Assembly: GCA_973895155.1 (NCBI GenBank)
Contig: OZ316897.1
Location: forward strand, 434,001 to 498,000
DNA: 64,000 bases
Direction of reading: 5' to 3'
Source: Marsupella aquatica
Taxonomy: Eukaryota > Marchantiophyta
Shown here: one piece after another, positions 10,901 to 23,186 of the stretch
Numbering within the stretch: the first letter of the stretch is position 1
How the letters are laid out: each line of letters starts with the position of its first letter
The notes under the pieces: generated by a model
Seen by the model: the letters and a program-made list of their open reading frames with translations, nothing else
The model's database searches: none
Told to the model about the DNA's origin: nothing
Translations under genes and position numbers: made by a program

Positions 10901-12174
10901 ATATTTTTCCAGTCCGGACTTGAAAGCAATCATTCTGGAATATTTACCCCAGGGAACTTTGGATACACATTTGTATCGGGGTGAAGTGTGCGAGCTGACC
11001 TGGGCAAGGAGATTGAACATCGCCGTGGGTGTTGCGGAGGGGCTCGTCTATCTTCATGAGTACTTCCATGAGCCTATCATTCACCGGGACTTGAAACCGA
11101 GCAACATACTGCTTGACAACGATTTCGAGCCTAAAGTGGGTGATTTTGGGATCTCCAAGTTTGTGAATCCCAGTAGACTTGGTGAGGCAACAGCATCAAC
11201 TTTTAGCGGAACCACAGGCTACATGCCACCAGGTATCTATCTGATGACGAATGCCAATTGTGAATTGCTTTATGGAACTTTCTGTCACTTTAGGAGGATT
11301 CTTTATCCTTGGTATTATCCACAACCTTGCAATCTTAGTTTTCAAAAGCACCTCAAAATCTTAGACAAGAAGAGAGAAATACCTCAAGAAACGGAGATAC
11401 TCCCATCTTTTGAAAATGAAGACAAATAGGACAACTGCAGTGATTGGCTGGAAATATTCAGAGACTTTGGGAGCCCATGTCAGAAGCAAACGTGTGGTCG
11501 CCAGAACACTAAGTCACCCAAATAGTAAACAGGGGACCCTGAGTGAATAGTCGTCAGTTGTTCAAAAGCAGTACTGTTGCAGCAATCACTAAAACTTGTC
11601 ATATTGGTAATGGTTAACTCACGTACATGATCAGCCAAAAGTGGGGTTGTCTATCCGTATCTGCTACATTCTAGAGTCAATTCATCAAGTTCATGATCTT
11701 GGATTTTTGTACCGACGCAGAATATGCAGAACATGACACCGTATCTACGAAAGGAGACGTGTACAGCTATGGAATGACAATGTTAGAGCTCGTGACCAGA
11801 AAACGACCCACAGATGTCTATAGCTTCGAAGGAAGTGCCGATCTTGTGAGCTGATTCGGAAGTTCCAACACCAGCCCTCGGTCTTGCTGGATTCTGCAAT
11901 TTTACCTGATGAGTCGAGGGCTGATTCCAAGGTTACACTCGAGCAAATCAATCTGCTGGTGAAAGCGGGGCTGATGTGCACGCAGAGGGCAGCACAAACT
12001 CGTCCGCGAATGAGTGATGTCCTGAACATGTTGAATCAGATCAAACGGACAGGACTAGCTCCAGCCAACTACCAGACAGTGGAAGAATTGGCGAATGAGG
12101 CAACGGGCTGGATACCCTACTACAAATCTCGTCAAATAGCAATCGCAGCCAACGCTGTAAACGTGTATAGGTAG
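7923..12174 (+). pseudogene. LRR receptor-like serine/threonine kinase, frameshifted near its 3' end
   Basis: The start is the ATG at 7923, which opens a clear signal peptide (LLLLAGFLLANVEG). An LRRNT_2 cap follows (WRSNDSSPCRWKGVRC), then roughly 25 plant-type LRRs with many N-glycosylation sites, a transmembrane helix at about nt 10498-10572 and a kinase domain. Visible kinase motifs are IGAGGMSVVYKG, AVKSL, HRDLKPSN (an RD kinase), GDFGISKF and GTTGYMPPE. The last Glu codon is split by an intron at 11233-11720 (GT...AG). Exon 2 continues in frame as YAEHDTVSTKGDVYSYG up to a TGA at 11852-11854. Shifting by one base there restores an open frame to the stop at 12172-12174. The likely lesion is loss of one G from an expected TGG Trp codon. 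The gene is a recent pseudogene, a truncated allele, or carries a base-call error. It would act at the plasma membrane. Confidence 0.85.
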
Positions 12175-13796
12175 TAGTTCTTGAATACCTCAGAAGCACC
12201 AACTCCGGCTAAATACCACATTTGAAATTTATAGTTTTGGTGCTAGAGCTGGACACCGATACATGGGTTTACACTTATCACGACATGCATAACATACTGA
12301 ACACTCCATGTCAGGCATAGTATGGCATATTTGTACAAGAAGAAAATTAAGGGGAAAACTGCTGGGAGGGAAGTAACGAGAGAACCATACCACGAAGTAG
12401 GGGGAGGCCAGGGAAGGGGAAAGGTAGAGAGAGAGACGGAAGCGGTCATGGTGTAACTTGCTGTCAAGACTAACACGGCAAATACAACTATCACGCTTTG
12501 ATGCTGGATTTAGTTAGCGATCCTGTACTCTCCACGTTTTCAGAAATTAATTAAAAATTCTTCGAGAGAGGCTTTCCATGACAGACATGGGGAAGATCCC
12601 ATACATGCACATCTTCTGAACCAGGAATGACGGTGGGCAAAAATTCAGGTGGGTATATCCTTTTAGTTAGCTGGATTCAAATTGACGGATGAACCTGGCT
12701 TGGTTTTTAGCCTAGTACATACTGCAAGCCAGATCTAGGCACGGATCCGAACAAGACCGGATGTTGATTTGCGGCTAGGGCAATAGAATAGAATCCTGAT
12801 GCCACACTATCGGACGGCTATAAATTAAACGGAGCTATGTTTTTGAAGCATAACTGCTTTACAGGATATGCAAGAGAGATTTGAAGTGAGTCTGTCAATG
12901 CAAACAATCTCTACGTACGAGGGCACCTTGCGAGGATCGGAGACTCTTGAGGTGATGTAAACAAGAGGAGAGTAACATGCCACTCTCTGGTGCAAACTAG
13001 TTTCATTTCCACAATTACATGCTTTCTTCATAAAATCTCTACATCTAGAAAGTGGCAGGATCGAGCGCGCCACTCTGATTGAACTTCTCCAAGCATTCTG
13101 GGTCTTCGTAATGTACTTCATCAAGTGCATCCTGCTTGCAGCTTCTTTTGCAAGTCATCGACCTTCTGGGACCACTTACGTGTAGCCTTGAGCTGTTCCT
13201 GAAGGTTGAAAGACGAGAGCTTGTCAGGCTTTAGAAACGGTACAGCCCTCCCGATCTTTTAGTGGTTGGTACGAGTTACTCCAAGAAAGGCCTCTATTTT
13301 CAAACTACAAGAGCAGAAGCCCTTCAAAAGCCGTTTGAGAATGCAATTGAGAGTACACATGTTAAACAGAGGCTCTGTAGAAAGCATTAGAAATTCCAAC
13401 TCACAGATTTTATCGCCGCTCCGCACGACTCTGTTGGGGGCTTCAGTGCCGGGTTATCCTTTAAGTTATTACAAAATCTCTTATTGCTCAGGCACTTGAG
13501 GACATTTTTGGCCACGCTTTTCCCTGCAGAATGCAAAACCGTCCAGATGATAACAATCCGTGAGGATCCTTTCTGGCTGGTGCTGCTCCAAACCAAGAGG
13601 CATGTGCTTAATATAATGAATCAACTGGTCAAAACTTCTCGAGTTCTCGAGTAATATAAGCAAAGCTATTTCGGGCCCCGTCCCAGCTGAGGCACAGAAA
13701 AAAATGTAAACATGTCTTGCAACGTTCCTTAGTTTCCTCACATGATCAGTCCTCCCTTCATCGAACTTGCAAGCATTTCGAATTTCTCCACTGACA
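12175..13796. other. Intergenic; no gene recognised
   Basis: This lies between the convergent ends of the receptor kinase gene (plus) and the amine oxidase gene (minus), so it should hold both 3' UTRs. Short open frames at 12825-13130 and 13481-13741 (minus) show no recognisable domain. Confidence 0.4.
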
Positions 13797-16700
13797 TTAG
13801 TTATCGAGGATGAGGGGAATCAATGTACCTTCTAGTAATGCGCCGTGAACATAACCGTTGTATAACTCATTGTTAGCCTCTCCACCGAAGTAGAGACGGC
13901 CGACAGGTGCCTACACGGATATCGTTAACAAAGAGCCGGTCAGTCGATAACTCTCTATGGTCAATAAAGTCAAGAATGTCTGCCTCCTGAATTGAAAATT
14001 ATAATGAAAGGCCCCCCTGTAAATTGAGTGAATCACCATGCAAAGTTCTGTGCTATCAAAAAACACAAATCACATCCAGTATTAACCACCTGCAACTGCT
14101 TGTATTCATAGGTACTGACACCGATTGGCCAATTGGAATACGTGCCACGGAAGAACCTATCTTTCCACCATCTATAATACAGAATCTCTGTTGCATCAGG
14201 GATATCTGGCCCAAACATTTTTCTCATCACCACCATGATCTCCGCCAGAGTGTCATTGAACGGTAGCTGCTCAATTCTGCGAGCCTCGTCGTCAGTGACG
14301 GTGACGAAGACTAAACTCTGCCCCGGGAACTCTCTGTCCAAATGCTGCATTCAGATACAGGGAAAAGTCGTAAGCAGAGTTTCAGGGGCGTCTGGATGGC
14401 ACTGTTATCTCACTGGCATTGAACTTAAGTGAATTGCAATGCTCGACCAAATGCGGACCCCACATTGGAGGAGCGATTTCCTGAACATGACAAGTAACAC
14501 AAAGACGGGGAGGAAACAAGAACGAGCGCCGGCATAGGTGCGATGATATTAAGAAACTGCGCACTTCGTAGCAATTCTACTAATATGGACATTGATGTAG
14601 GATGTTGCATGGCTGCAAAATTCTGGAAATCACCAACCTGCCAGAAAGGATAGTAGCCTCGTTTCTCATCAGCATAGAGAAAGTACTCACTGCCAGGAGT
14701 GACCGGCCAGAATGTGTACGGGAACTTCAGAAAGATCTTCGTGTAGATAGCCATTTCAAACTGGAAAATTACAGAGAGTTTCCAATACTGCAAGTACAAT
14801 TCAATCACGAGATAAGAGCGTGATGGATATGATGTGCATGTTTTAGTAGTCCTGCAAAGGACTGGAGCAAACCAGCAGGATCTCAAACCCAGCAATCTGA
14901 GCAAGTAGATTCAAATTGTAAGTACTCACTGGAAGATCTGGGACATATTCGATGAGCTTGCTTTGCAACACACCGATGCTGACGGTCAAAATCACAGCCT
15001 TGGCTTTGTATACCAATCCATTCTCAGTATATACAGTGACCGAGTCTCCGTTTAAATTGTGCTCGATCTTATTTACAACCTGCGCACATTACAGCAATAA
15101 CAGACATGAGAGCGTGTAAACTGCTAGTAATTCTTCAGAAATTGACCTTGCGTGGCCTTATTGCAACTTGATAGAAGGGGATAAGAATCCTTGAAATGAG
15201 ATGAATTCATAATCAAGCCATGGAAGCTACCGTGTTGAGGTATAGACGAGGATCAGTAATGGTTCCGTTGGTCCTTTTCAGATAAGCCGAGACAGGGTCC
15301 AGAATGATACTGTAGCCTCTCAGATCCGCAACAAAGTAGTGGTCAGGCCCAAAGTAAGTTTCAGTGGGTAAAGGTTGAGTGTTCTTCAGACTGTTGATTC
15401 GTGGTGGCTCTGAATGCAAGGTGAATAAAATGTGTTAATGTCAACCTTGCCATTATGAGTCGAATCCATGTAGAATAAATTCCGGGCTAAGTAGAAAGTA
15501 CAATATCTTCAATGGTCAGTCCTTAGCAGTGCGCAACTTTAGTTCGATATCTGTCCCAAAGCTTGAATATTACCATACTCCTACCAGTGAGGAAAATACA
15601 AACCTGCAGTTGTGAAATCGTAATTGAAGCCGTCAAGTGCCATTTCGACGGGAGTGGAAGGCACACTGTTCATTGTCAGATGGAATACGTGATTACCGCC
15701 ATCCTTTGGATGTGAAAGCCCATACCAAGCTAACATCGTGAGGTCTGAATTTCAAGCAATAAACATGAACATGCAATGCTCAACGAAACAACCAACAATT
15801 TCAGCAATTTCCAGCAATGGATCCTTACTGTCCAAAGAATCGCTGTGCTGTCAAGGTGGATATATCCTCCAATCCTTCATTCGTCAAGTTCACCGCAAAC
15901 TCGTTCACCCAATCAAATTCGTCGTTTGACAAGTTAACGGTATCATTTGACGTCGCTGGGTCGACGAAGCCACTGCATCAAAGCCGAGATCAAAGCATGG
16001 ACGAGTCTTAGAAAACTTGTGTGAGAAATTTCAAAACGGAACTCCAGCACAACAACATCTGCACGGCACTATTCTAATCTCTTGTTTGCTTGATAAAAAG
16101 ATGGAAACGCCACTTGTTTTCAAGTGACCGTAACGCCAGAGAACGCACCCGCTCTTTCCAAAGGAGAGACAAGCTCTGTTTGACACACTGACACACTCTG
16201 TTCAAACAACATTGTCCCTTGATCGTTATCTGACTGTAAGAACGCCCAGTAGGGTCATAGGGCCTTGGCACCTCAACATTAATGTAAGGGGAGCGATTTC
16301 AAGCCCGATTGCAAGGCACTGAACATGGGACCCCCCCCCGCGACTTAAACTCGTGGCTACTAACTGCCCTCTTGTGGTTTTTGGTACTACTGATGAAGAC
16401 GGGGGAAAGGTTTGGACACAGTATCATAAGTTCTAAATGTTACTTTCCAAGCGGGGAGGAAGCTTTTAGCATTGTAATTCTCAAACAAATGCTCTACTGT
16501 GTATTAACGTAGGGCGGGTATAGCTACGGTAGTAGAAGAGTTGCTCCAACTTTCGGACTGGGCGCATCTCAGATGGAAGGCGAGAAAATGATGGAACGCA
16601 AGCTTACTTTTCGTCGTAAATGTTTTGTGTTGCATTTTCGAAGAAGGAGGTGAAGGTTCGGAGTTTGACTTCATTGGCCAGGGGGACAACCGGATTCAGG

Positions 16701-17803
16701 TATTTTCCGTTTACTCCCTCCACCCAGTTCGCTCCCAATTCGATGTGCAGCCCGGCGAACGGAGCATTTCGGATTCGGCCCCCGATCTTCCCTGTCGCCT
16801 CTACGATGACGAAGTTTGTCACTCCACTTTCGGTGAGGGTCCGCCCTGCCTGTATACCTGCACAGCGATTTCAGGGTGCGGACAAGTTTGTCAAATGCCA
16901 GCACTGGTTTCCTTTCTGAGGTTCCCATTACTTGAGATCTATGGTTGTACACAACCAGCCTACTGAGCTACGGATGGAGCCTCCCAATCTTGACAGCTAA
17001 TGTCTTTCGCCAGGTTCCTTCTCAACCTTCATTCTTTTATGATCAGTAATACATCATTGACATCTAGCCCATAGAGTAAATGGGAGAGCTTCTCAAGCTA
17101 AAGTTTTGTAAAGGCTCTACTAAGCCATCAATGACCAGATTGTTCTGCTTGATGGAGGGCAGAAATTTCACTACGATAACTCCAGTCAGAATAATCTTTT
17201 CAAAAGACAGCCAAACAGCAGAATCTCAGGAGTGGGAACTCCACTGAAATGCTAGTGAACTAGTACTCTACTTCACTGCTTCGCCTTATCAAACTTCCAA
17301 ATTCAGAAGCATAGTTCAATTGAAAGTAACAAGATAAATTTACAGAAGCTGGCATGACAACTCGACAAAGGATAGGAACCAATAATTACAATTGGATGAC
17401 CACTAATAGTAACCCAATTGTGGAGGTTTTATTCATAATTTTCTATGAGCCGTAGTACTCTGACTCACTCTTCGGATGTGAACAGAGAAAACAACCCTCG
17501 ACCAAATTTCAGCATGTGAGCAGATAAGACAATCTTGATATCAGATTCAGGAAATACCCCTCGATCTATTGCAAAATCCAAACTTACTGCACAGACTGCC
17601 TGAGTGGTCACACAAACGAACCCATAAACTGTGCACAAAAAAAAGGTTTGGAATAATGTAAGCTTAGAACAGAGGATTGTACCGCAGGCTCCTGCTCCAA
17701 CGATAATCACATCAGCTTCGATAACAGCACCGTGAGCTGGATAGCTGACCATCGATATGATCAGGAGCGTCACTAACACCACGGAAGCTGCGGTGTTTGC
17801 CAT
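13797..17803 (-). CDS. Secreted polyamine oxidase (FAD amine oxidase), nine exons
   Basis: The following exons join in frame with GT-AG borders to a 474-residue protein: 17803-17683, 16857-16608, 15972-15829, 15665-15604, 15409-15231, 15079-14930, 14787-14638, 14344-14090 and 13910-13797. The protein opens with a signal peptide (VVLVTLLIISMVSYPAHG). The Rossmann FAD motif VIIVGAGACGIQAG is split by intron 1, followed by VEATGKIGGRI and GANWVEGVNG. Later family blocks are AEPPRINSLKN-like, FEMAIYTKIFLKFP, EYFLYADEKRGYY, LVFVTVTDDEARRIEQ and YFGGEANNELYNGYVHGA, closest in style to apoplastic plant PAO. Such enzymes oxidise spermine or spermidine and release hydrogen peroxide in the cell wall. 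The position that is usually Thr-Gly-Glu-His-Thr reads Gly-Gly-Glu-Ala-Asn, a change near the FAD end. No disabling lesion is visible. The exon model is my own and splice sites are inferred. Confidence 0.88.
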
Positions 17804-20800
17804 GGATCCCCTCAACCTCCTTTTCGATCACTGGTCTTCGAACTCTATATGCTGCTGTCCGGAAGGTGGGTCCTCGTCCTGGGTCACTACGTCAACCTCT
17901 ACATTTTGGTGAGGATGTGAGTAGAGGCTGTCGATTACGGCCTAGCTGCTGAGCAATCCAACGGGAATCTTTGATCAAAATCCTCTCATCACTCTCCAAA
18001 TGCAGCGACTTGCGGAAATGGCATCCAATCCCACACATCCAGAAATAGTGAGCTTGTCTTCGCTTGTCTGCATTAGGGACACTGCAAGCGATTTCAACGA
18101 GAAGCAGTCCGACGTCGTGTATTGACAAACAGTGAGCTAGCAAGTCGAATTTTGTCTGCATTTACGATTCATATGTGACTGGATGAACTCTTAACAGTGC
18201 CCAAATACACCTTACAAAAGAAACAGTCCCAAATTCTACACGTGAAAGGGAATTAAAACGTTGAGCTGCTTGGGAGTATTCCGAAAGCGGCCTGCAGAAA
18301 TTATATTACTAACTTTGCAGAAATGTCAACTCAGATGCCACACCACAGCAGGATTCAGTGTCTGATGACGTTCGTTACATTGCTGCATGGAGAAGTCCAA
18401 ACTCCAGAAAGTAAAACGTTCTAGCTGAAGTTTTCAGTGTTGATAAGGGAGAGAGGACACACATTCAATCATTCCAACACTCGCTGGATTTGGACTCAAA
18501 AATAATGCACAATCTCCAAAAGTAGCTCTTACAGCAGACAGAGCAAGCACTGCAACTCCACACACCATGATATTATGAAGACAGAGCTGAGTCTCTGCTT
18601 TATCGGAAACTCCTCCCGGGATTCCAAATTTCTCAGAGTAACATCATTATCCCCAGAACAATGGTAATCAATGCAGAGAACCCAGACAAGCAGCATGCGT
18701 GGAGACCAATTGATGTGATTTCGGGTTATCACACAACATCGCACTGTCTCTAATTAAGGAAGGATGAATCCACTGCGTACCGACTTGCAGTCCATTCATG
18801 GAGCTGATAAGTTGACAGTTCGAAGTTGATAGAATGAATAGACAATCTGAACTTAAAGGCCAGGAGACGAAGGCAGCTGCACATGCAGTGTGGCACCGAC
18901 TTGAGGTGTGAAGTCTGTGTGGTCAGTGTGGTGCTTGCAAAAATCTGTCGTAAAGTTATTATTTCCTGCCCTCTGCTGAAAAACGTGGTGCAGGAAGGAG
19001 ACAGTACTCACGTGTTGGCAACTCTACCCATTTTTTAAAGCCAACCCAACGACAAAGAAAATAAAGCTCAATTATAGAGAGCGCATCAGAATTTTTTTAA
19101 GCCATAACAACCCATGGAGGAAATGAAGACTACTGTCTTACTACTGAAAAGTGCCATCCAAGTACAACAACAAAAAGGAACCAAATTGTGGATACAGGAT
19201 CAAACGAAAACTGTTTCGTATACAGTAGTAAGTACAACAAGAAAAGGAAGCAAAATAGTAAAGTCCTGAAGGGCATTGTCTTGAAGCCCGACCATTGTTT
19301 TATATGTTTTAGGGGCTATATATTATTGTCCAAAATGCTTTTTAGACAGTCCATTAATACACTTAAAGCATATGGGAGTCTTTATTTTTACTATGTTTAG
19401 TGAAAGTAGAGGAGAAGTTTCATAATGCATCCAAATCTGGACTGTGCATTCTTCTCCATAAAGGGTCCAAATTACAAAAGAGACAAATCAAAAAGGGGTA
19501 AGCAGAGAAATCCAATTCCATCTTCAGGGTTAACTTTTCCAGAATTGATTTTTTCGATATGATTGGAAATTCCCAAATCATTTCATGGGTTTTGATTGTG
19601 TTTTTTTTAGTAGAGAGGGGGAGGATTTAAGCTGCGCTAATCCAGATCATTGTTCCCGTCATTGTTATGGGTTCTGTGTACTTCTTGTGGCTTTGCACTC
19701 CGAATGCATCCTAGAGTGGTCTTGCCCAAATTGCAATCCTCAAGGCACTTACCCCTGAGGACTTGCACTTACGGATTAGGTAGAGTATCTTATTAGTGAA
19801 ATCTTAAGTAAAAGTTGAAATCATCACCAGGCAGGGATTCTTGCAATCATCAATAGTGGAAAAGCGGGAGTTTCTTGGCTGCACTTATTTGCTAGTAAGG
19901 GGGGGGGGGGGGGAAATCACTTGTTAAGCACTTTAAACTGGGCTTAGTTAATTGTGTCCCTCGACAATTGCAGTCACTTACAGGCAGCATATTTGTCATT
20001 TAGTGACAATATGTTGTGATCTAGTGAGGGTCTACCTGCTCTGGTGTAAAATCGATGTTTTGGTGCATTTACAGAGAAACTGCTTTATATTAGTAAACTA
20101 CATGGCAGGCATGTATTTCACCACGGAATGTACTTATCAATGATCAATAGGACTGTATACCAGAGTTGATGAGGAATATCCCACCAAAATCGGACACTTT
20201 GTACAGTTTAGTTTCGTTCAACAGTGATGACTGATGAGCCTGCACTAAAGCTGATGCAACGTTAGACCTCGTCGTGCAGTCAGATGATGAGGTACTACAT
20301 TGGACAAGATAAACTTGGGTCGTCACTCGTCAGCCTTTGGTGAGTGCCTGCCAAATCTGTATAGGCTTCACCTCTCTACTACTCAGTCAAGTTGAACACG
20401 AGGCGAACGTGACACCCTCACACAAGAAGAACATTTCAATCATTGGGTCATGTCTCCCTCTTTGAGATTCGTGCAAGTGTGGGCAAGAGCAGTATACCGG
20501 CCAGCATTTTTAAGACCAAAATGCGCCGAATTCCAGCACACTAGAAAGTATTCTTCACTTTTGGTGAATATTGTCCTATCTTTTGGTTTGCTATTAGCCA
20601 GTTTCACGCCTGGGCCAAATACCCCATTCACGGGATCTCATGGTTATCCTTGAATCTAAAAATATCTGAAGGTCAGAAATTTAATCTAAGAAATGGAATT
20701 AAGAAATATTCTTAGAATCATCTGCTTACTCAAGCTGACATTGGCCACTCTGGCTAAAATGGAGAAACCTTTAAAATATACATCCGACATCGTGCTTAGA

Positions 20801-22145
20801 ACTCATGGCTGCTATGGAAAAATCATTCGATCTATGGTAGCAAACAACTGTAGTGTAGTAGGGTAGTACCAAACTACTGTAAATCGCCAGTGGTATGGTG
20901 GTACCCCATCAAGGACAGTTTTCTCGTCCGTCAAGGATAAGGAAAGCTTTACCACGTCATCAAACAAGTACCTCTTGGCCATTGGTAGAACTTACAAACC
21001 TTCTTCGATCAGACCACAGTGATCTCTCTAAATGCACAAACCCTGCTAACTGCAATTATGTATCCCTTTCTTCCCTTTTTTTCTATGGAGGCTTGCACTT
21101 TCTTCAAGTACAAACAGGCCTACAACAACTTGATAAGTGTATTGCAAGTGCAAAACCGTGTGATAAGTGTATTGCAAGTGCAAAACCGTGATAAGTGTAC
21201 ATGAACATATATTGGTTAGTACACAATCAATGTAAGTCAGCCTGTGGGGGATCAGGTTTAGGGAAGTGTCCAATTTAGGGCTAGTGTCACACAAAACTAT
21301 CACTGACAAAGAGATGTAAATCATACACTTGAATCAACAAATGCACAATTTAACAATTTTGCACTTATCATGCAGTGCAACCTGCATTAAATGAGCACCA
21401 GTAGTTCTTCACCGCAGGTTATGCAACTCCCTTTTCTACAAGGCAAGGTTTTAATTCCTTATCATGGCCTCACATCCAATTGACCATGTGCATTTTTATT
21501 AGTCTACTAAAGTCATGTACCTTTCAACTCAAGCTAGCAATCCAAAAATGTAACTTAAAAAAAACCAAACAATCATGTTTTGATGTAAAGAAGTTGATCA
21601 AATCCAATTATATGGCTTGTTTTTATAATACAAGGGTCTAGAGCCAAACTAGCTAGCTTTTAAGGATTTTTATTAAAATTCTAAAAACATTCTAATAAAA
21701 ATTACAAGATGTTTAGGAATATTTTTCAATTTTATGTGTTAAAAGAAGGAACCCAAATCTTTTGTATGACTTGAGTAAACTTTAACCGTTACATTTGTAG
21801 TACAAAACCCTGGGTAAACCCAAAACCCTAAACCCAGGTTTTTTCAAATGTAGAGCCCTGCCTATTATACAAGAGTTGGGTACTCGGGTTCTTCACAGTT
21901 TTGTGTACTTAGCAAGAACTGACTTCATCAGAGCTAGTCCAATGCTCACCAAGGAAATCCCTCATTGTCATTGGCACAAAAAGTCTTCCATTGATGGACT
22001 ATCAGTGGAAACCAAATCTCATCCACTCAATGTGTAAAATTACATAACATACATATATATTAATAGTGAGATTTTAGTCCTTTCAGGCAAACTAGAGAAG
22101 AAAAATGCATACTTAGCAGAATTATGTATGAACTAGCCTGATTCC
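17804..22145. other. Long intergenic stretch; no gene recognised
   Basis: The first few hundred bases are the probable promoter and 5' UTR of the polyamine oxidase gene. After that I find only short open frames without domains (for example 17892-18161 minus and 20450-20653 plus), a poly-G run at about 19899-19914 and a 30-bp tandem duplication near 21131. Undetected small exons are possible. Confidence 0.45.
21131..21199. repeat. 30-bp tandem duplication
   Basis: The 30-base unit beginning TGATAAGTGTATTGCAAGTG occurs twice without mismatch (21131-21160 and 21161-21190). About ten bases of a third copy follow. Confidence 0.9.
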
Positions 22146-22620
22146 TGTTGAGCAGAGACGACGATCGCAACGGCAAGCCCATGAACCATCCAACGCACAA
22201 TAGTCGACACAAGAGATACGTGGTTCACCTCCTTGAGGCTACGTCCACGGGAACACACAAGAGAGCTTTACTGAACTCTAAGCCCGTCGGCTATACCGAG
22301 TCTCCACAGTGTAAGCTCTCCCTATCTCTCAAGTGGCTCCATAACAATGAGCCTTGGTTCTACCTCTCCAAGCACACATGCCTCTTATGATATAGTGTGC
22401 AACTTAGTTGTACCTAACCACATAGTTGTACCTAACCACATAGTTGTACCTAATCACGTAGTTGTACCTAATCACATAGTTGTACCTAATCACATAGTTG
22501 TACCTAATCACATAGTTGTACCTAATCACATAGTTGTACCTAACCACGTAGTTGTACCAACCCACGTTGTTGTACCAACCACGTCATACCTAACCTAGAC
22601 GTAAGAGTAAATACCCAACA
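22146..22620 (-). repeat. 3' LTR of Copia copy 1
   Basis: The segment runs from TGTTGAGCAGAG to TACCCAACA on the plus strand, with the terminal TG...CA dinucleotides expected of an LTR. The first ~180 bases match the reverse complement of the LTRs at 51097-51440 and 57734-58077, including the words AACCATCCAACGCACAA and ACGTGGTTCACCTCC. A polypurine tract (CAAGGGGAAGA in minus orientation, 22622-22631) abuts its inner edge. At about 475 bp it is longer than the 344-bp LTRs of copy 2 because it carries an internal minisatellite. Confidence 0.85.
22401..22584. repeat. 18-bp minisatellite inside the LTR
   Basis: About ten copies of an 18-base unit of the form CACATAGTTGTACCTAAY stand head to tail, with CACGTAG variants and degenerate copies at the right edge. 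The LTRs of the related element at 51-58 kb lack it, so it expanded within this LTR lineage. Confidence 0.9.
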
Positions 22621-22811
22621 ATCTTCCCCTTGACTCTGGTCTAGGGGAGAGTAATACTGCCAATGTATATGATCCCTCAGCGGGAAGTTCTGGACAGAAA
22701 CCAAACCGGTTTCCCTCTCTAACTAGAGCAAACCAGAACTAAGCCGTAGCCTAATACATAGGAATGAGGAAGAGCATATATCAGTAATTACAATGAATGT
22801 TTAAGAAAACT

Positions 22812-23177
22812 CTACTTGTGATGCAATTGCAAAACCTGCAATACGTCACGGTGTCTAGAGAAACTCTCCAAAGGAATCACTTTGGTAAATGCGTCAGCCG
22901 GGTTGAGTTTACCATCAATCTTGACTAGCTCAAACAAATTATCAGACACAGCCTGCCTGATAAAATGGTACCTGACGTCAATGTGCTTCACTCTGCTGTC
23001 CATCACCTGGTTCACAGCAAGGTGGAGCGCACTTTGACTATCACAATGGAGCTTCACATTCCCCTGTGGCAATCCCATTTCAGTGATAAGTCTATCCAAC
23101 CAAATCGCTTCCTTTGCTGCTTCCGCAGCTGCAACATACTCCGCTTCTGTAGTAGACTGAGCAATACACTTCTGCAA
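22812..23177 (-). pseudogene. Copia copy 1 RNase H C-terminal part
   Basis: This frame continues the polymerase frame after an in-frame TAG. It contains STTEAEYVAAAEAAKEAIWL, HCDSQSALHLA and RVKHIDVRYHFIRQ, the typical C-terminal half of Copia RNase H. The same position in the related element at 57 kb reads Trp (TGG), so the TAG is a nonsense change from TGG. The frame ends at 22812 just before the polypurine tract. Confidence 0.85.
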
Positions 23178-23186
23178 AGTAGACCT

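Noticed and set aside
22401-22584. Possible CRISPR array
   Set aside because: Units are contiguous 18-mers without spacers and sit in a plant LTR.
22401-22598. Frame with VVPNHI repeats
   Set aside because: It is the 18-bp minisatellite of the LTR read in one frame, not a repeat protein.
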